64,000 nt of DNA from positions 49,684,848 through 49,748,847 of the forward strand of contig NC_054535.1 in assembly GCF_017654505.1 (NCBI RefSeq), read 5' to 3'. The notes under the pieces were generated by a model. The model was not told the DNA's origin and ran no database searches. It worked only from the letters and a program-made list of their open reading frames with translations. This stretch comes from Polyodon spathula (Eukaryota; Chordata; Actinopteri; Acipenseriformes; Polyodontidae). Positions 33,201-46,778 of this stretch are shown here, in pieces. Made by a program: the position numbers and the translations under genes. Each line of letters opens with the position of its first letter. Position 1 is the first letter of the stretch.

Positions 33201-35657
33201 AGACTGGTTGACATGAAATGCCAAGATTGTCTTCGGCAAAAAGGCAAGATTGGTACAGAGCTTAACTTGTGTCCTGGTAAAAATTAAGCAGGCTTTTGCA
33301 ATGAAGAATGCCTGCATCTCACTCATCTGCTTTACAGAGGTGATAGCAAGCAAGAAAGCTTCTTTGAGCAATAAATATTTCAGCTCAGTTGAATGCAAGG
33401 GCTTAAATGCACGCTTTATGAATGAATTAAGCACCACGTTTAACCTCCAGCGAGGAACAATGTCCTTCACAGGTGGCCGAAGCTAACAAGCCCCTTTCAA
33501 AAATTGCCCTGCCAAGAAGTAGCTGAAATGCCTGGCAGTTAGACCTTTAAAATATTGAGGGGATTTCCCTACGTCAAAAAGGTCCTGCAAAAACTGCAGT
33601 ATAACTGCCATGGGACAGGTAGTGGGGTCAAACCCAAGAGGCAGGCACCACGTCTGAAAGATGCTCCTTGTACCCGTACTGGGAACACGTGGACGTACAC
33701 TGGCATTTTGTTTCTTGTCAAAAACCCTATTGAAGAGACCCAGATGGCTCAAATTCAGCCGTTCAGGGGCCAGACCCACAGGTGCAGGCTCGATGGGTCA
33801 GGATGCCATAAAGTCCCCGTGCCTGACTGAGCAGGTTGCGGCACTTGGGTAGTCTCCACGGCTGGCCACTCAGGAGCTGCGTCCGGGTTGACTGGGCTAA
33901 TAAGGGGCTACTTGGAGCACCTGGTCTGGTCCTGCCTGATTTTCTCCAGACACAGCAGAAGCAGGGCGAGTGGTGGGAAGGCATATAACAGTTGCCTCAG
34001 CCACTGGTGTGCCAAGGCATCTACCGCCAGCGGGTCCACACCTCCTATTATGGAGACCCAGAGGGGACAGTAGGTTGATTCCTGGAAGGCAAAAAGATCC
34101 GCTATGCTGAATGTCTCCCAAATGAGGCTCACCACCTCTACTCTAAGGTGCTGGAAGCTTTCCTTGAGAGGTCTGCCACCAGTTTGTCACCTCGCAGCGA
34201 GAGGAGGTTCTCGTGTGCCCAGAGCAAAATCTTGCAGGCCACATGATGCAGACTGGGTGACCTAAGGCTGCCCTGGTGGTTGATGTAAGCCACCACTGTT
34301 GTGTTGTCTGTACGGGCAAGCACACGTTTCTCTCGAACCTCCTGCAAAAATTCTGCAAGGCCAGGTAAACTGCCTGCAACTCCAAGACATTGATGTGGAG
34401 ACCCTGCCAAAGGGAGTCCCATACACACTGTGCCCCCCTGCCATTCCACATAGTGCCCCAGCCAAGTGCTGACAAACTCCCATCCCTACGCCGTGGCATA
34501 GATAGGCAGGCTGTTTTCACCAAGAAAGTGCTTTTAGACAGTGATGAGACACTGGCAATAGGTGGTCATGGTTCAATGCAGGCTGAAAAACCCTGTCGTT
34601 GAACCAGGCCTACAGAGGGCGCATGTGCAGGAGACCCAATACAAGAGTCTTGGAAGCTGCTGCCATCAAGCCCATGAGTCCCTGTTGAGCCGAAAGAGCT
34701 CTAAACAGACGGCTGCTCTCTGCACTCTGTCATCCAGTGACGAGTTCTGTTTGGGCCTCTGCCTGTGCTGGAGGCTGGGCACAAATGAGCCAGTCATCCA
34801 GATAATTGAACACTCTGATGCCTTTGACTCTCAATGGAGCCAGCATAGCTTCCATGCACTTCGAGAAGGCACAGGGAGCTAGGGAGAAGCCAAATGGCAA
34901 GACATGGAACTCTTATGCTGGTCCCTGAAAATCGAACCACAGGTACTTCCTGTGAACTGATTTTATGGGGATGAGGAAATAGGTGTCTTTGAGGTCCACA
35001 ATGGTGAATGTCGCCTGGCCTGATTGACTGCAGCAGCTGTTGCATTATCAACATTTTGAACCTCCTTCGACTCCGATACAAGTTGACCTGTCTGAGGTAA
35101 AGGATTGATCTGAGATACCACTGTGGCATCATGTGAATGCAAATACTATAACATACTGGGTAATGTAACATGTAAAAAGTAATAAAATTATAACATAATA
35201 AAAAGTAATGTTTTATTTACCTTGAATCCTTACAGTTGAAGGCCAGGGTGTTGTTGACTGGTGACAATTACGGAGCAACGAGACCGCATGCGTATACTAC
35301 TATGACTAGTACACGAGACAAAGCGAGAGATGATGCTGGAACTGGTAGTGGGAGATGGGAGCGCGCAAGAATACACACGATGGCGCGGAAGCAAATGCGG
35401 ATGCGTCATATGTTTCCGTGCAAAACCGCGTATACACAAATCTATATGCCGCGGTTGGCAAATTGGTATACAAATGGAAAACCGCGTATATATGAATACC
35501 GCGGTTGGTAAATATGCAGTTGGCGAGGGATTACTGTAATACAATATGTATTTATAACAGTATTAAAAAGCACCACCAGTTCATCATTCCTAAAGAGACG
35601 GACTGCTCAATAAAACCACTGCATATATTCCACAAAAAACATGACATGACATACACA

Positions 35658-35732
<75 letters not shown>

Positions 35733-38700
35733 TATGAAAATTAACAATGCAGTCACCTTACCGGTAACCATTTCCCAACATCTCCTGTGTGCAGCCAACC
35801 ATCTTCATCAAGAGCTTCAGCCGTTTTTTCAGGGTCCTTCAGATAGCCTTTGAATACATTTGGCCCTTTCACACAAACCTATAAAAATAATGATATATAA
35901 AAGGAGATATTGCATTTTCTTAAATGCTTGGATTTCACCCACATTGAATGTTGTACCAATCAACTTTTGGGAAAATGGACAACAGAAATGTCCCATAAAT
36001 ACTTTTAATAAATAAATTAGATTTGTTATACCACTGCACTGTGAGACAGACTGCATGTAAAAAACAGAATACGCAAGTATTTGTAGAGGGGTTAATAATC
36101 AATTCAGATATACCAAGATATTAAGTAAGCAAGAGTGAAAACAGGTAACATAATATCACACTACAAGCAGGGTAACAATATCAACAGTAACAATGCAACA
36201 GCTTTTTAAGAGAGAACTGGACAGCTTTTCAGTCACATACACTACCACGTCATAGCTAATATAAACACACCTATGCAAGAAAAAAAGCTTTATTCCAAAT
36301 TCTACTGTTTGCAGATAGACCTGTATGTAGATTCATGCATAAGCACATTGAACAAATGTGCATATAGGCCCACTAGATCATGGTCACGGTATACTTTTTC
36401 AACGTTAAGGAAAATCTGCTGTTTCTACTTACCTCTCCCTCCCCTTTAGAAGCAAAGTAATTCATTTCCGTCACATCAACCAGCTTGACAGTGCAGCATG
36501 GCAATGGTGGTCCAACGTGACCTGGAAAATCAGGTGTAGTAGTTTGACTGAGTGTGCAGTGCTGTAAAAGCAGAGTTGCCCTCCTGCCCCATGTTTTGCT
36601 GTGCAGTGCAGACCAAAAAGAGCTGGCATGGATCAGAGTAAGGCAAGGTCTTAATTAGCACAGAATAATATATGATCGTTACCATCAATGCTCTAGATAA
36701 GCAACATAATAGGTAGTTTATGCATTGAAAAAATATGAATTACTTATGACGTTTAAACTAAATGCGTAAAGTATATGCATAGCAATTCTGCTGTACATTT
36801 TGAGTTTGCATGTTATCAAGCTTGATGTTTCAGCATCTCAACGCTCACACGCGACCAATACATTTGGGTTTTCATTTACTTGCAATGCTTGTTTGTGATG
36901 GGTGAATAAGCCACAAGATTGCTCGGCGCCATCTTGGTCCCTGTCACCCTAACCAACTAATCTACCTATCTGTCAAACTCATTTTTGGAAGGTAAATCTA
37001 GATAAGAAATAAAATATTCTATGTTAGTCGGCATGCTTTATATACTGCTATTGCAAGGCATCCAATAGGAAATGCAATATTAGTATTTCTTTATTTGCAT
37101 TAGTGCAGTATCGGTCCAGTTTTTTTTGTTTTTAAGATTAGAAATATATAGTATGCATGCAGGCCTTTTCTTAGTACATTCCATCTGCAGCGTTGGAATA
37201 AAAAATAAAAAATATATATATTTTTGTATTTATTTGCATCACAGCTATATTGTTTGTATTCAATAAAGCAAATAAGAATAATTGTTGATTTTGTTTTTAT
37301 TGCCAGACCAAGTTTTATAAATACCATTAAAAAGTTAAAATGCAAGGCTGTAGTTAATGCATACCCCATAAGTTATCATTAACTACTCCAGGACACATGC
37401 AGGTAGGTCAAAAGAGCACCATGCCGGAAGTCAAGATATATCGTCAATTCTAAGGTGCTTCTTTCAGCCTGGTCTGTCAGTATGCAGGCTGTACAGGCTT
37501 TGTTGGCACTGTGGAAATGTTTGTCTGAAGACATTTTTATCCAATCACATTTCATGCAAACAAGCATCTGTGAGTGAATTGAGAAGAATGGAAGATACAG
37601 CAGCAAACCAACGGGGGATGTGTATATACAGTATTTACTTTCATTTCGGTACAGTTTACTTGAAGTCTTACTAGTTTACTTTTATTTAATATTACTGTAA
37701 CGACATATGTCTACATATAAGAATGATTTAGACACTAAAAGTAAAGAAGAGTTAGTTGCGTGATCAGGGATTTTGAAAACATTAACTTTGAGATACAGTT
37801 TTATTTTATGAAAGATGTGGATCCGAGACCATCCTTTGATTTTGCACCAGAGTATACACCCCGCTGTTCATCTCTGACCGCTTTCAAGGTGTTCCCATTC
37901 CTCTATGCGCTCTCACCAACAAACAAGTAAGGAAGCGTCAATAGTAATACTGTGTGTGTTACTGTTTACAGAATAGTGTTTATTCATCGGAAATCTTGCA
38001 TATATGTTTTCCTCTATTATAAATTGTTTATTGTTCATTTACAATTTTTTTTTTTTTTTAAATAATGGTTTTTTTGGGGGGGGGGGTTTGTGCGTATGAT
38101 GTTTGTGTTTTGTCTATTAAAAAAGAAACATTTTGCATTGTTCACAACTAAAAAGTACATATTGTCATGGAGTAACCCTAAAACCAGTCTTCCCTTGCAC
38201 AAGGTGTGAGCATCTTTGAGTGAAAGGTGTATGCGGCAGAGGCTTAGATAGAAACAGTTTAAATTTATTTGAAGTTTGCCCACTGACGATGGGAATGAGA
38301 ATGTAGAAAGCACAGCTAACAAGATTGAAGTGGCATTTGTAGGCATCACGTAAAGACTCTGGTCGCCCACAACTGTGATGTAAAACGCTGGATGCACAGA
38401 CCTGTTGTGGTGTTCGCAGAGCCACTTCGAGCCAGGAGGAGAATTCGAATCTTACTGGGAACAAGCTGACTTATTAAATATAGCTTGGATGCTATAGAAT
38501 GAAATACATTGCTAATATTAGTGTTGTATGATTCTGTATTTTGTATCCTTTTGAATAAGTTTGTGTAAGGTCTGAAAAAGACAGCTCCTGGTATTAAAAG
38601 GTCAGGCTGACCTGCTGAAAGTTCCAACCTCCCTTCTCAGGCAAAAGCATCTTTTTAAATTAGACTCAGAGTCTTAAAACAATCTGACCCAGCGAGAGCA

Positions 38701-40508
38701 GAATGGCAAACTCTATGGAACAGAGTTAATATGCCAGAAGCAATCGAACTAGGATAGGTATATGGTTCAATTATAGTAAGAAAAAACTAAAGTATTTAAA
38801 TAAATAAGAAATATAATAACATTGAATAAATGTATGAGCAGTCCTAAGTTTTAATATTCAAGGTTGCATTTGCTGCCAAGCAGGTGCCTAACTAAAATGT
38901 ATATACCAATGGAGTGTTAATGTTAAGTACTTTTTGTATTGGTTTAAGGGAATATTGTAGGCTCCTATCGGTCTTGCTCAGCCATTGAAAGGTTTTCTCA
39001 GCTTTTTCCTGAGAAAAAACGATTAGAGACCTGTGCTTGACATCTTTTTGATGATGTCAGACAGGGTCCGACATTGGACCGGAAAGGAAAAATTGTAATG
39101 TCGGACCTGGTCCGACATAGGATCACAAAAGGTTAAGGTCTCACTAAAACGACACATTTAAATTGAAAGCCGGTTAAACTTTTAAATCACACAATTAGGT
39201 TGTGCTGTGTGTATAATCTCCCAAAGTGCTAATACTCTACAGATTAAAAGGCAAACAAATTGGTTGCCTTTTAATCTGTACAGTATTGCGTGGCTGATGC
39301 AGAGCCACATTATAAACACATAAGTATAACAATAGTGTGAAATGTGTTTATGTAGGGTTTAAAAAAAAACAAAAAACAACCGACATTTAATTTGAACATG
39401 GTGACTCTCTTAAATGATGTCATTAGGTTCTGCAGAGTGCTTTTGATTCAAAGGGAATTGTTGGCTTTTAACTGGCCAATTATCATCATGTACGTTTTGC
39501 CTCATCTCAATTTAAAACTTTTAAACCTCAACATCAATAGATCGAAGAATTGTAAGAAGAGGGATTTTTTTTTAAAAGTCTACCTGAAGACTTTACACAC
39601 CATTATTATGCTTATGTGTTTATAATGTGAATCTGCATCGGCCATGTAAAACACACCTGTTTACAGATTAAAAGGTGACAATTTGTTTTTAATTGAAAGC
39701 ATTTTGGAGATTATACACACAGCACAAACTAACTGTGTGATTTAAAAGTTTAACCGGCTTTCATTTGAAATGTGTCTTTTCAGCATGACCTTAAACAAAA
39801 ATTACTTGGAACTGCTGTATTGGTCCCACCCCATTATCTTGGAACTGCTGTATATATACACCTATATATATATATGTTATATATATATATATATAGATAT
39901 ATAATATATATATATTATATATATATATATATATATATTATTTTAAAACACTTAAACTCAAAATCAATTATTGTAAGGTGACATTGGTTTTATGTTGGGA
40001 AATATTTTTAAGAAAAATTAAAAACTGAAATATCTTGCTTGCATAAGTATTCAACCCCCACACATTAATATTTGGTAGAGCCACCTTTCACTGCAATAAC
40101 AGCTTTAAGTCTTTTGGGGTAAGTATATACCAGCTTTGCACACAGTGTCGGAGTGATTTTGGCCCATTCTTCTTGGCAGATTTGCTCCAGGTTGTTCAGG
40201 TTGGTTGGGCAACGCTTGTGGACCGCAATTTTCAAATAGCGCCACAGATTCTCAAAGGGATTGGGATCAGGACTTTGACTGGGAGCTATCGCAGCACAGG
40301 GGTTGAATACTTATGCAAGCAAGATATTTCAGTTCTTTATTTTTCTTAAAAATATTTCCCAACATAAAACCAATGTCACCTTACAATAATTGATTCTGAG
40401 TTTCAGTGTTTAAAAATAAAATATCAAACAGAATGAAATTTCAATGTAGCATTTGTAATTCGGTAATATGATCGAACTGGTCAGGGGTCTGAATACTTTT
40501 GCAAGGCA

Positions 40509-40572
<64 letters not shown>

Positions 40573-43500
40573 ATATTGTTTTATCTAATCATATCAGGGG
40601 TAAAAATAGCAATTTAAATTATTTCAAAATCTGGTTACTTTAAAATTATTTTAAAACAGAACTGATAAAGACTGATGCTTTTGAAAATAGACACTGCAAC
40701 ATTGGTAACACGTCTTCGAATCTTTAAATGTTTAAGGATACAAAAGAAAGGAAACAAAAATCAAGGCAAGGCAAGACATATACTTGCTAAATACTGTATT
40801 TCTGGATCTACTTTAGTAGTGCAAAGAGTGTGTTGGTGTATTTTACCTGCTGTCCAGTCTCCAGGCAATGACATAGAACACCCAGCTGTGCACTCAGTTT
40901 GCCCATAGCCTTCATAAAACTGAACACAAACAAAGGAAACAGAAATGAATGCTAAACTTGTCAGGGTTTTTTTTTTTTTTTTTTTTAAACAAACACAACA
41001 TTGTATTGAACAGTAAACTACAGTAATACAGTAAATCAAATAGCAGGCAGTACTGACTTGTGTGCAGAGGGAACCAAATTACAGCCAACAGTTAAATACT
41101 ACCGAAATGTAAGACACCACATGACAAGACCTCCCACTGCAAAAAGCAGTCTGTGGTTCCAATCATAAACTCTAATGTCCAAATGTCAAATAAAGCTCAC
41201 CTGGCAGCCCAGGGCAGCCCTGAGGAAACTCAGAACTGTTGAAGAGACAGGAGCCGCTCCGGTTATCATGAGACGTACTTTACCACCCAGGCTAGCCTAC
41301 AGAAGAGACCAGACATTGTGTTCATTTCAAGACAATGGTTGACAAGTACCACTTGGTTTTTTTGTTTGTTTTTTTAGTCAGACATCTTTGATTTTATTCA
41401 AAAATCCCAATAAAACATCTTCTTCAATCAGTTTAAAAAAATAAATGAAATAAAATAAAATTGTTAAATAAGGATTGTGCTTCTGGTGTATTTTACCCCA
41501 GAAGAAAAACAAAACAAAAAATCTTTTAGCACGCAACAGCCCTAGCGAGTCTGGAGACCACATCTGATCTGTAAAACAGCCAATGAGGATTTTTTGAAGA
41601 AGCAATAGTAGATTTGCATTCCCACCTGTACTTTGCTGAAGACGAGCTTGTCCCACACGCTGTCGTTCCTCACAATTCCACTTTTCAGCTCCGCTTCCTT
41701 CCTCTTAGTCGCAAAGTCCAGCAGCCACCTTTTCAAAGGGGTGTTGGCTTGTCCAAATATCTTAAAACCATTAGCATTTCCAGAATTAAAAAAGGAAATG
41801 ATACATCATGCTACAAATGATAATTCAGTTTTTTATTTAAAACTTAAAGAATTAAGTTTGGTTAAAACTGCTGTATTCTGTCGATGAGCTCTAATTACTT
41901 TCATTGTGGCATGCCATTGTGTGTCCAGGTCAACTGGTCAATAATTCTTCTAAGACTACTGGCAATCCACAGATTTGGAGAAGATTTATGATTGGCTGTA
42001 TTATAACATCACAGCTTTCTCATTCCACATTTTACTCTGCCTTCTGACCCAAACAGTCTTCATCAGTTATCTCAACTCACTCAGGTTTTTTTGGCTGACT
42101 GCACAAAACTAGTTCTATAATTCTTTGTATCCTGTGCTGTCCTTTATAAATACAAGCAAGTAACTGCCACAGTTGTAATATCAGAGCTACCACTGCCCTG
42201 TAAATGTACAGAGCTGTAATAAAATGTTTAAAAAATAATTGGCCATCGAACACTGCTATAGTCCATGCCACACCTAAACGTAAGAAAAACAAACGAACCA
42301 CTTTAGCATTTGAGTAGTTTACTAGAAGCACAGTACTTTTGACTTAAAGGCAACATTGATGCTACTTTTGTCAGCACACGAACATATTTGGTTTATACAA
42401 AAGTATAGCAAACCACTTTCAAAACAGTGTGAAAATGTTTTGTGTTCTATGTGTTAATTCTGTAGGTTATGTTTTTTAAATAATAAATGTGTATTTGACC
42501 TTGTCAAGTTTATCTCTACAGGGCACACAACAGTAGGGTAAAAACTCACCCTGTCAAACATTCTGTTGAGCAGACGGGGCACTACAGGAAATATGGTGGG
42601 CTGTAATGTCTTTAGGTCATCCATAAGAAGTCTGATGTCACCTTGAAAAAATCCTATCCGGGCTCCATGGCACAAAACTAGAACCTGTTGGGAAGAAGCA
42701 CAGGACTGTAAACATCTGCTGTTTTAATTGACATTTTCAGCCAATTCCTTCAATAATGTGGTTGATGTCTACTATAGCAATGGTAAATTAACTTAAAATA
42801 AAAAAATAAAATACATACATTTTTTGTTTTGGTAAGAACCTAATTTTTTAGTGTGTATCCTTGGTGTACATAAAACACATGTACTGTATATGGAGGACAT
42901 GTACCTCATCTTCATGCCCTACTGACCAAATATAGGCCTTTAAGCTTACTCAAACTGGACGTGATGAGACTTGACCTGCAATATGATACTTTCGCCGTGA
43001 CACTACCTTTCACACCAGTGGCAACAGTCCAAAATCTCAATCCTTTTTTTTTTTTTTTGATCACTTCAGTGTTGCCCATTAGATTGCAGGCTGTGTGAAT
43101 AGTTAATCAAAACTACTTTCTTTGTTTTTGTCGTGACGTGTCCAGTGTGAACTGGCCTTTATCCTACATACAGCCTGGTCAATAATTACAATTAGAGATG
43201 CATGTTTAACATTGCTTGACAAAACAATGCCAAGACCAAAAGTTGTAATGTGAAGATGATTTCTGCATTTACATACCTGTACTAACCGCTCAAACATATG
43301 TGCAAGAGGTAAATAGGACACATGAGTGTCACTGGAGCTTACACAGCAGGACGTCTGGAAAAACAAACACACAGGCCGCACAGGTGATTAGAGCCCCTAC
43401 CTCAACTACACGTTCAAACATGTGGGCCAGAGGCAAGAATGAGACCATTACATCTTCAGGAGTAAGGATGTGCTGATTCTGATAGCAACAGAACACCAGA

Positions 43501-43846
43501 GAAAAAGAAGAGGGAAAGAGAGTGACAGAAAAAAAATTAAATTAAAAAACAGCCGCAACCCACAGTAAGCAGAACTGTAGAAAGAGCTCGGAAGTAATAC
43601 AAATTAAGCTTGAATTAATAGTAAAAAAAAAAAAAAAAAAAAAAAACTTATGCAAAAGTATGTACCACCCACACCTGTAAGTAAGTGAGTTTACCTTTGT
43701 GACTTTGATAAAAGCAGCTGCATTGGATACAATGTTTGCATGAGTAAGCATTGCTCCTTTGGGGTTTCCTAATAAGAGAAACGCACACATGGCTCAGTGA
43801 GATTAATACAAGGCAAATAAAAACGGAAATACCAATAACTATTAAA

Positions 43847-43890
<44 letters not shown>

Positions 43891-46596
43891 CTCTCAACAG
43901 TGCTAATTCAGAAGTACAACGATAAACTATAAGTCAATGACAAATGTTTCCACTAAAAGTCTTTCAATGACTTTTGTTTTGAAATGTTATACAGTATAGT
44001 ATGTAAATAAGTATGTTTTGTTAAAAAAAAATGCTTACCAGTGGTTCCACTGGTAAAACATATAACCGCCAGATCATCTGGCTTTGGAGGCTACAAATAA
44101 AACAAAAAAAGATGTCAACCAACTGCATGTTCCTACAACAGCTGTAAAATAAAAATTGCAAGCAAATGTTGATATATTATTTACCACTGGATTCTTCCGG
44201 TTTTCCTTTCCAACAGACTAAAAGAACAAACAGATTGTAATTTAATGGTTGGCCCAAGTATTTGTAACACTATTAACTTCCACATACCCCCTTAAAAGTG
44301 TAGCAAAATTACATACAAAACTAAATATTTATTTCAGTTCAAGATGATTCAATACAACACATTTCTGATTACTGCAATTAATTAATATGCGCACCCTTTT
44401 CACAAATTATGACTGTGTTGCACATTACATACAGTATACACAGTTTCTAGTATTCTACTGTATTCGTATACGGTCATATTTTTATTGGGGGAAGTACAGT
44501 TAAGGTATACAAATAAATTGCTTGCAACTAGGTTAGAAAAAACAAAACTGGTTTTGATATTTTTTTTTTTTTTTTTTTTGCTTTACTGTTGAAGTGTTTA
44601 AATAAGTAATTCCAATTGGTTGTCACATATAAAAGGTAAAGCAAATAAACAAACACTCACCTCTATTTCCCTCAGACTGACAACTTCAATCCCCAATTTC
44701 TTTGCTCGCCCCACCAGGTCAATATCAAAAACATCCATGAGGATGATAGTTTTCATCGGGTGGACTCCTTTAGAAGCACACTCTAGAAGAAGCTGGGCTT
44801 TCTCAGGAGTGTCACAGATTATGGTGGAGATTTCCGCTGAAAATACAGTATACATTGTCAATATTAGCTTGGCTAAATAAACATAGATACTGTATAACAA
44901 ATGACAAAGACCAGACCACCTTTTTTAATGGTTTATTTGTTTGCATTTTATAATTGTTCCTAAAACTTGGAATAAACCCTGAACCATTGCACATTGGTTG
45001 TTTGAAAGAAACTGTGGTTTAGACAAAGAAGCAGATGGGCTGTATGCTTTAGTAACAGATCCACCTACCTTTTTCGATAATGTAAGCAATGGCCTCGGCT
45101 CCTAGGGTGTCATACAGTGGGACCGACACCATGGAGTAGGTGTAGCACGCGAGTTCAGCAATTGTCCACTGTGCAAAGAAAATGACAGAGATACATCAGA
45201 CGACTTCATTCGCATGAATACAACCACTTTGAAAACAAGAAATACCTCCTGCTTGCTTGTGTCACGGTAGGATTCTTTATTATCATATATAACTTTCAAA
45301 ATGTTATCAAAATGGTGATTTTGAACATGTCACTTTAGATTCGTTTCCGCTTGTCTGCCTGTTAACGTGTCCAAAACAACAGGTTCCAAAGAGTACAAGA
45401 TATGGAATTGGTATAGTTTTGAAAACATGGAAATTCAACTGGACGACCAATGGTTTCTACTGTACACAGGAAACGATAAAAATAAGAGGAGGACACTGAT
45501 GTTTGTCTGGTTCATAATAGCTACTGAAACTGTTGGCTCAAAAACTAAGTAGCGGGGTTCTGCATAATATAACTTTACAAGTCCCCACATGTTGTTACAA
45601 CTGCTTAAATAACGTCACTATTTTTTCTTTTCATTGTTAACATCCTGCAAACTTTCTACCCTTCCATCCCTATTCAATCATAGATAAATACTACTGTAAA
45701 GCAATATATTACCTCAGGTCTGTTTTGAGCAAAAATTCCAATGAACTGGTCAGGCGTTGGCGTGTGTCCTCTGTGCATTAATCCAGATCCCAGGAACTCT
45801 GCTCTGTCTGACACCTTGAAGATTGAAATCAGATACTTCATTAAACAAGCATGGAATCTGGGTTTCCCCCCATACACCTGTAGAAGGGCAATCTGCTAGT
45901 ACATGTCCTGTAATTCCCATTGGTCAGTATTGAGCTGTTCCATTTGGTGGCAGTCTGCCTCAGTTTTATATTAGGGAAATGACACACATATATCAATTCA
46001 ACTACACAAAGGTTTCCATATAAGGGTGGTTCTTACCTCTTGGTAGCATATCCATTCATATGGCTGGTTTGGTTTTCTGGATCCCAGGCAGGGGCCATTA
46101 TCTTTAAAACAAAATGTTTTTAAAAGTCAGTACAGTTCAGCGATCATGTTGCCTGTTCGGTTGTAAAGTAGTCCTTCTGAAGACTCTGGTCAATGGCACA
46201 TTTGGGGACTGACTCTTTTGATGGGAAATGAGGAACATTTGTCAGGAACAACGACAACAACAACAACAATAGGGGCGCATGCCCGTGCCCACACCCCACC
46301 CCCCTCCTGCAAGTAAAAATATTTATAGAGTAAAGGAAGTGTCCACTTACTGGAAACATGTAAGCCTCTCTGAAAATTTTCATACAACGTCTTGGCATCA
46401 CTGTAGTAGAAAGCCATGGGCTGGTCACTGTCAATAAGCACTGATCTTCGTGCATACTCCCCTCCCTGAAATAAATACATAAATAAATAAATAAAAATAA
46501 AAGAAACTTCGCCATGACCTACATCCACAGCTAACACACAGAAAAATGTAGGGGTGACATACAGATGGATGACACCAAAATTGGGTGTGTGTGTCA

Positions 46597-46679
<83 letters not shown>

Positions 46680-46684
46680 CATAC

Positions 46685-46778
<94 letters not shown>

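Noticed and set aside
37800..37930. Open stretch reading [19 protein letters not shown], slightly like piggyBac-type transposases
   Set aside because: Too short and no conserved Asp motifs; might be a fragment but not supportable.
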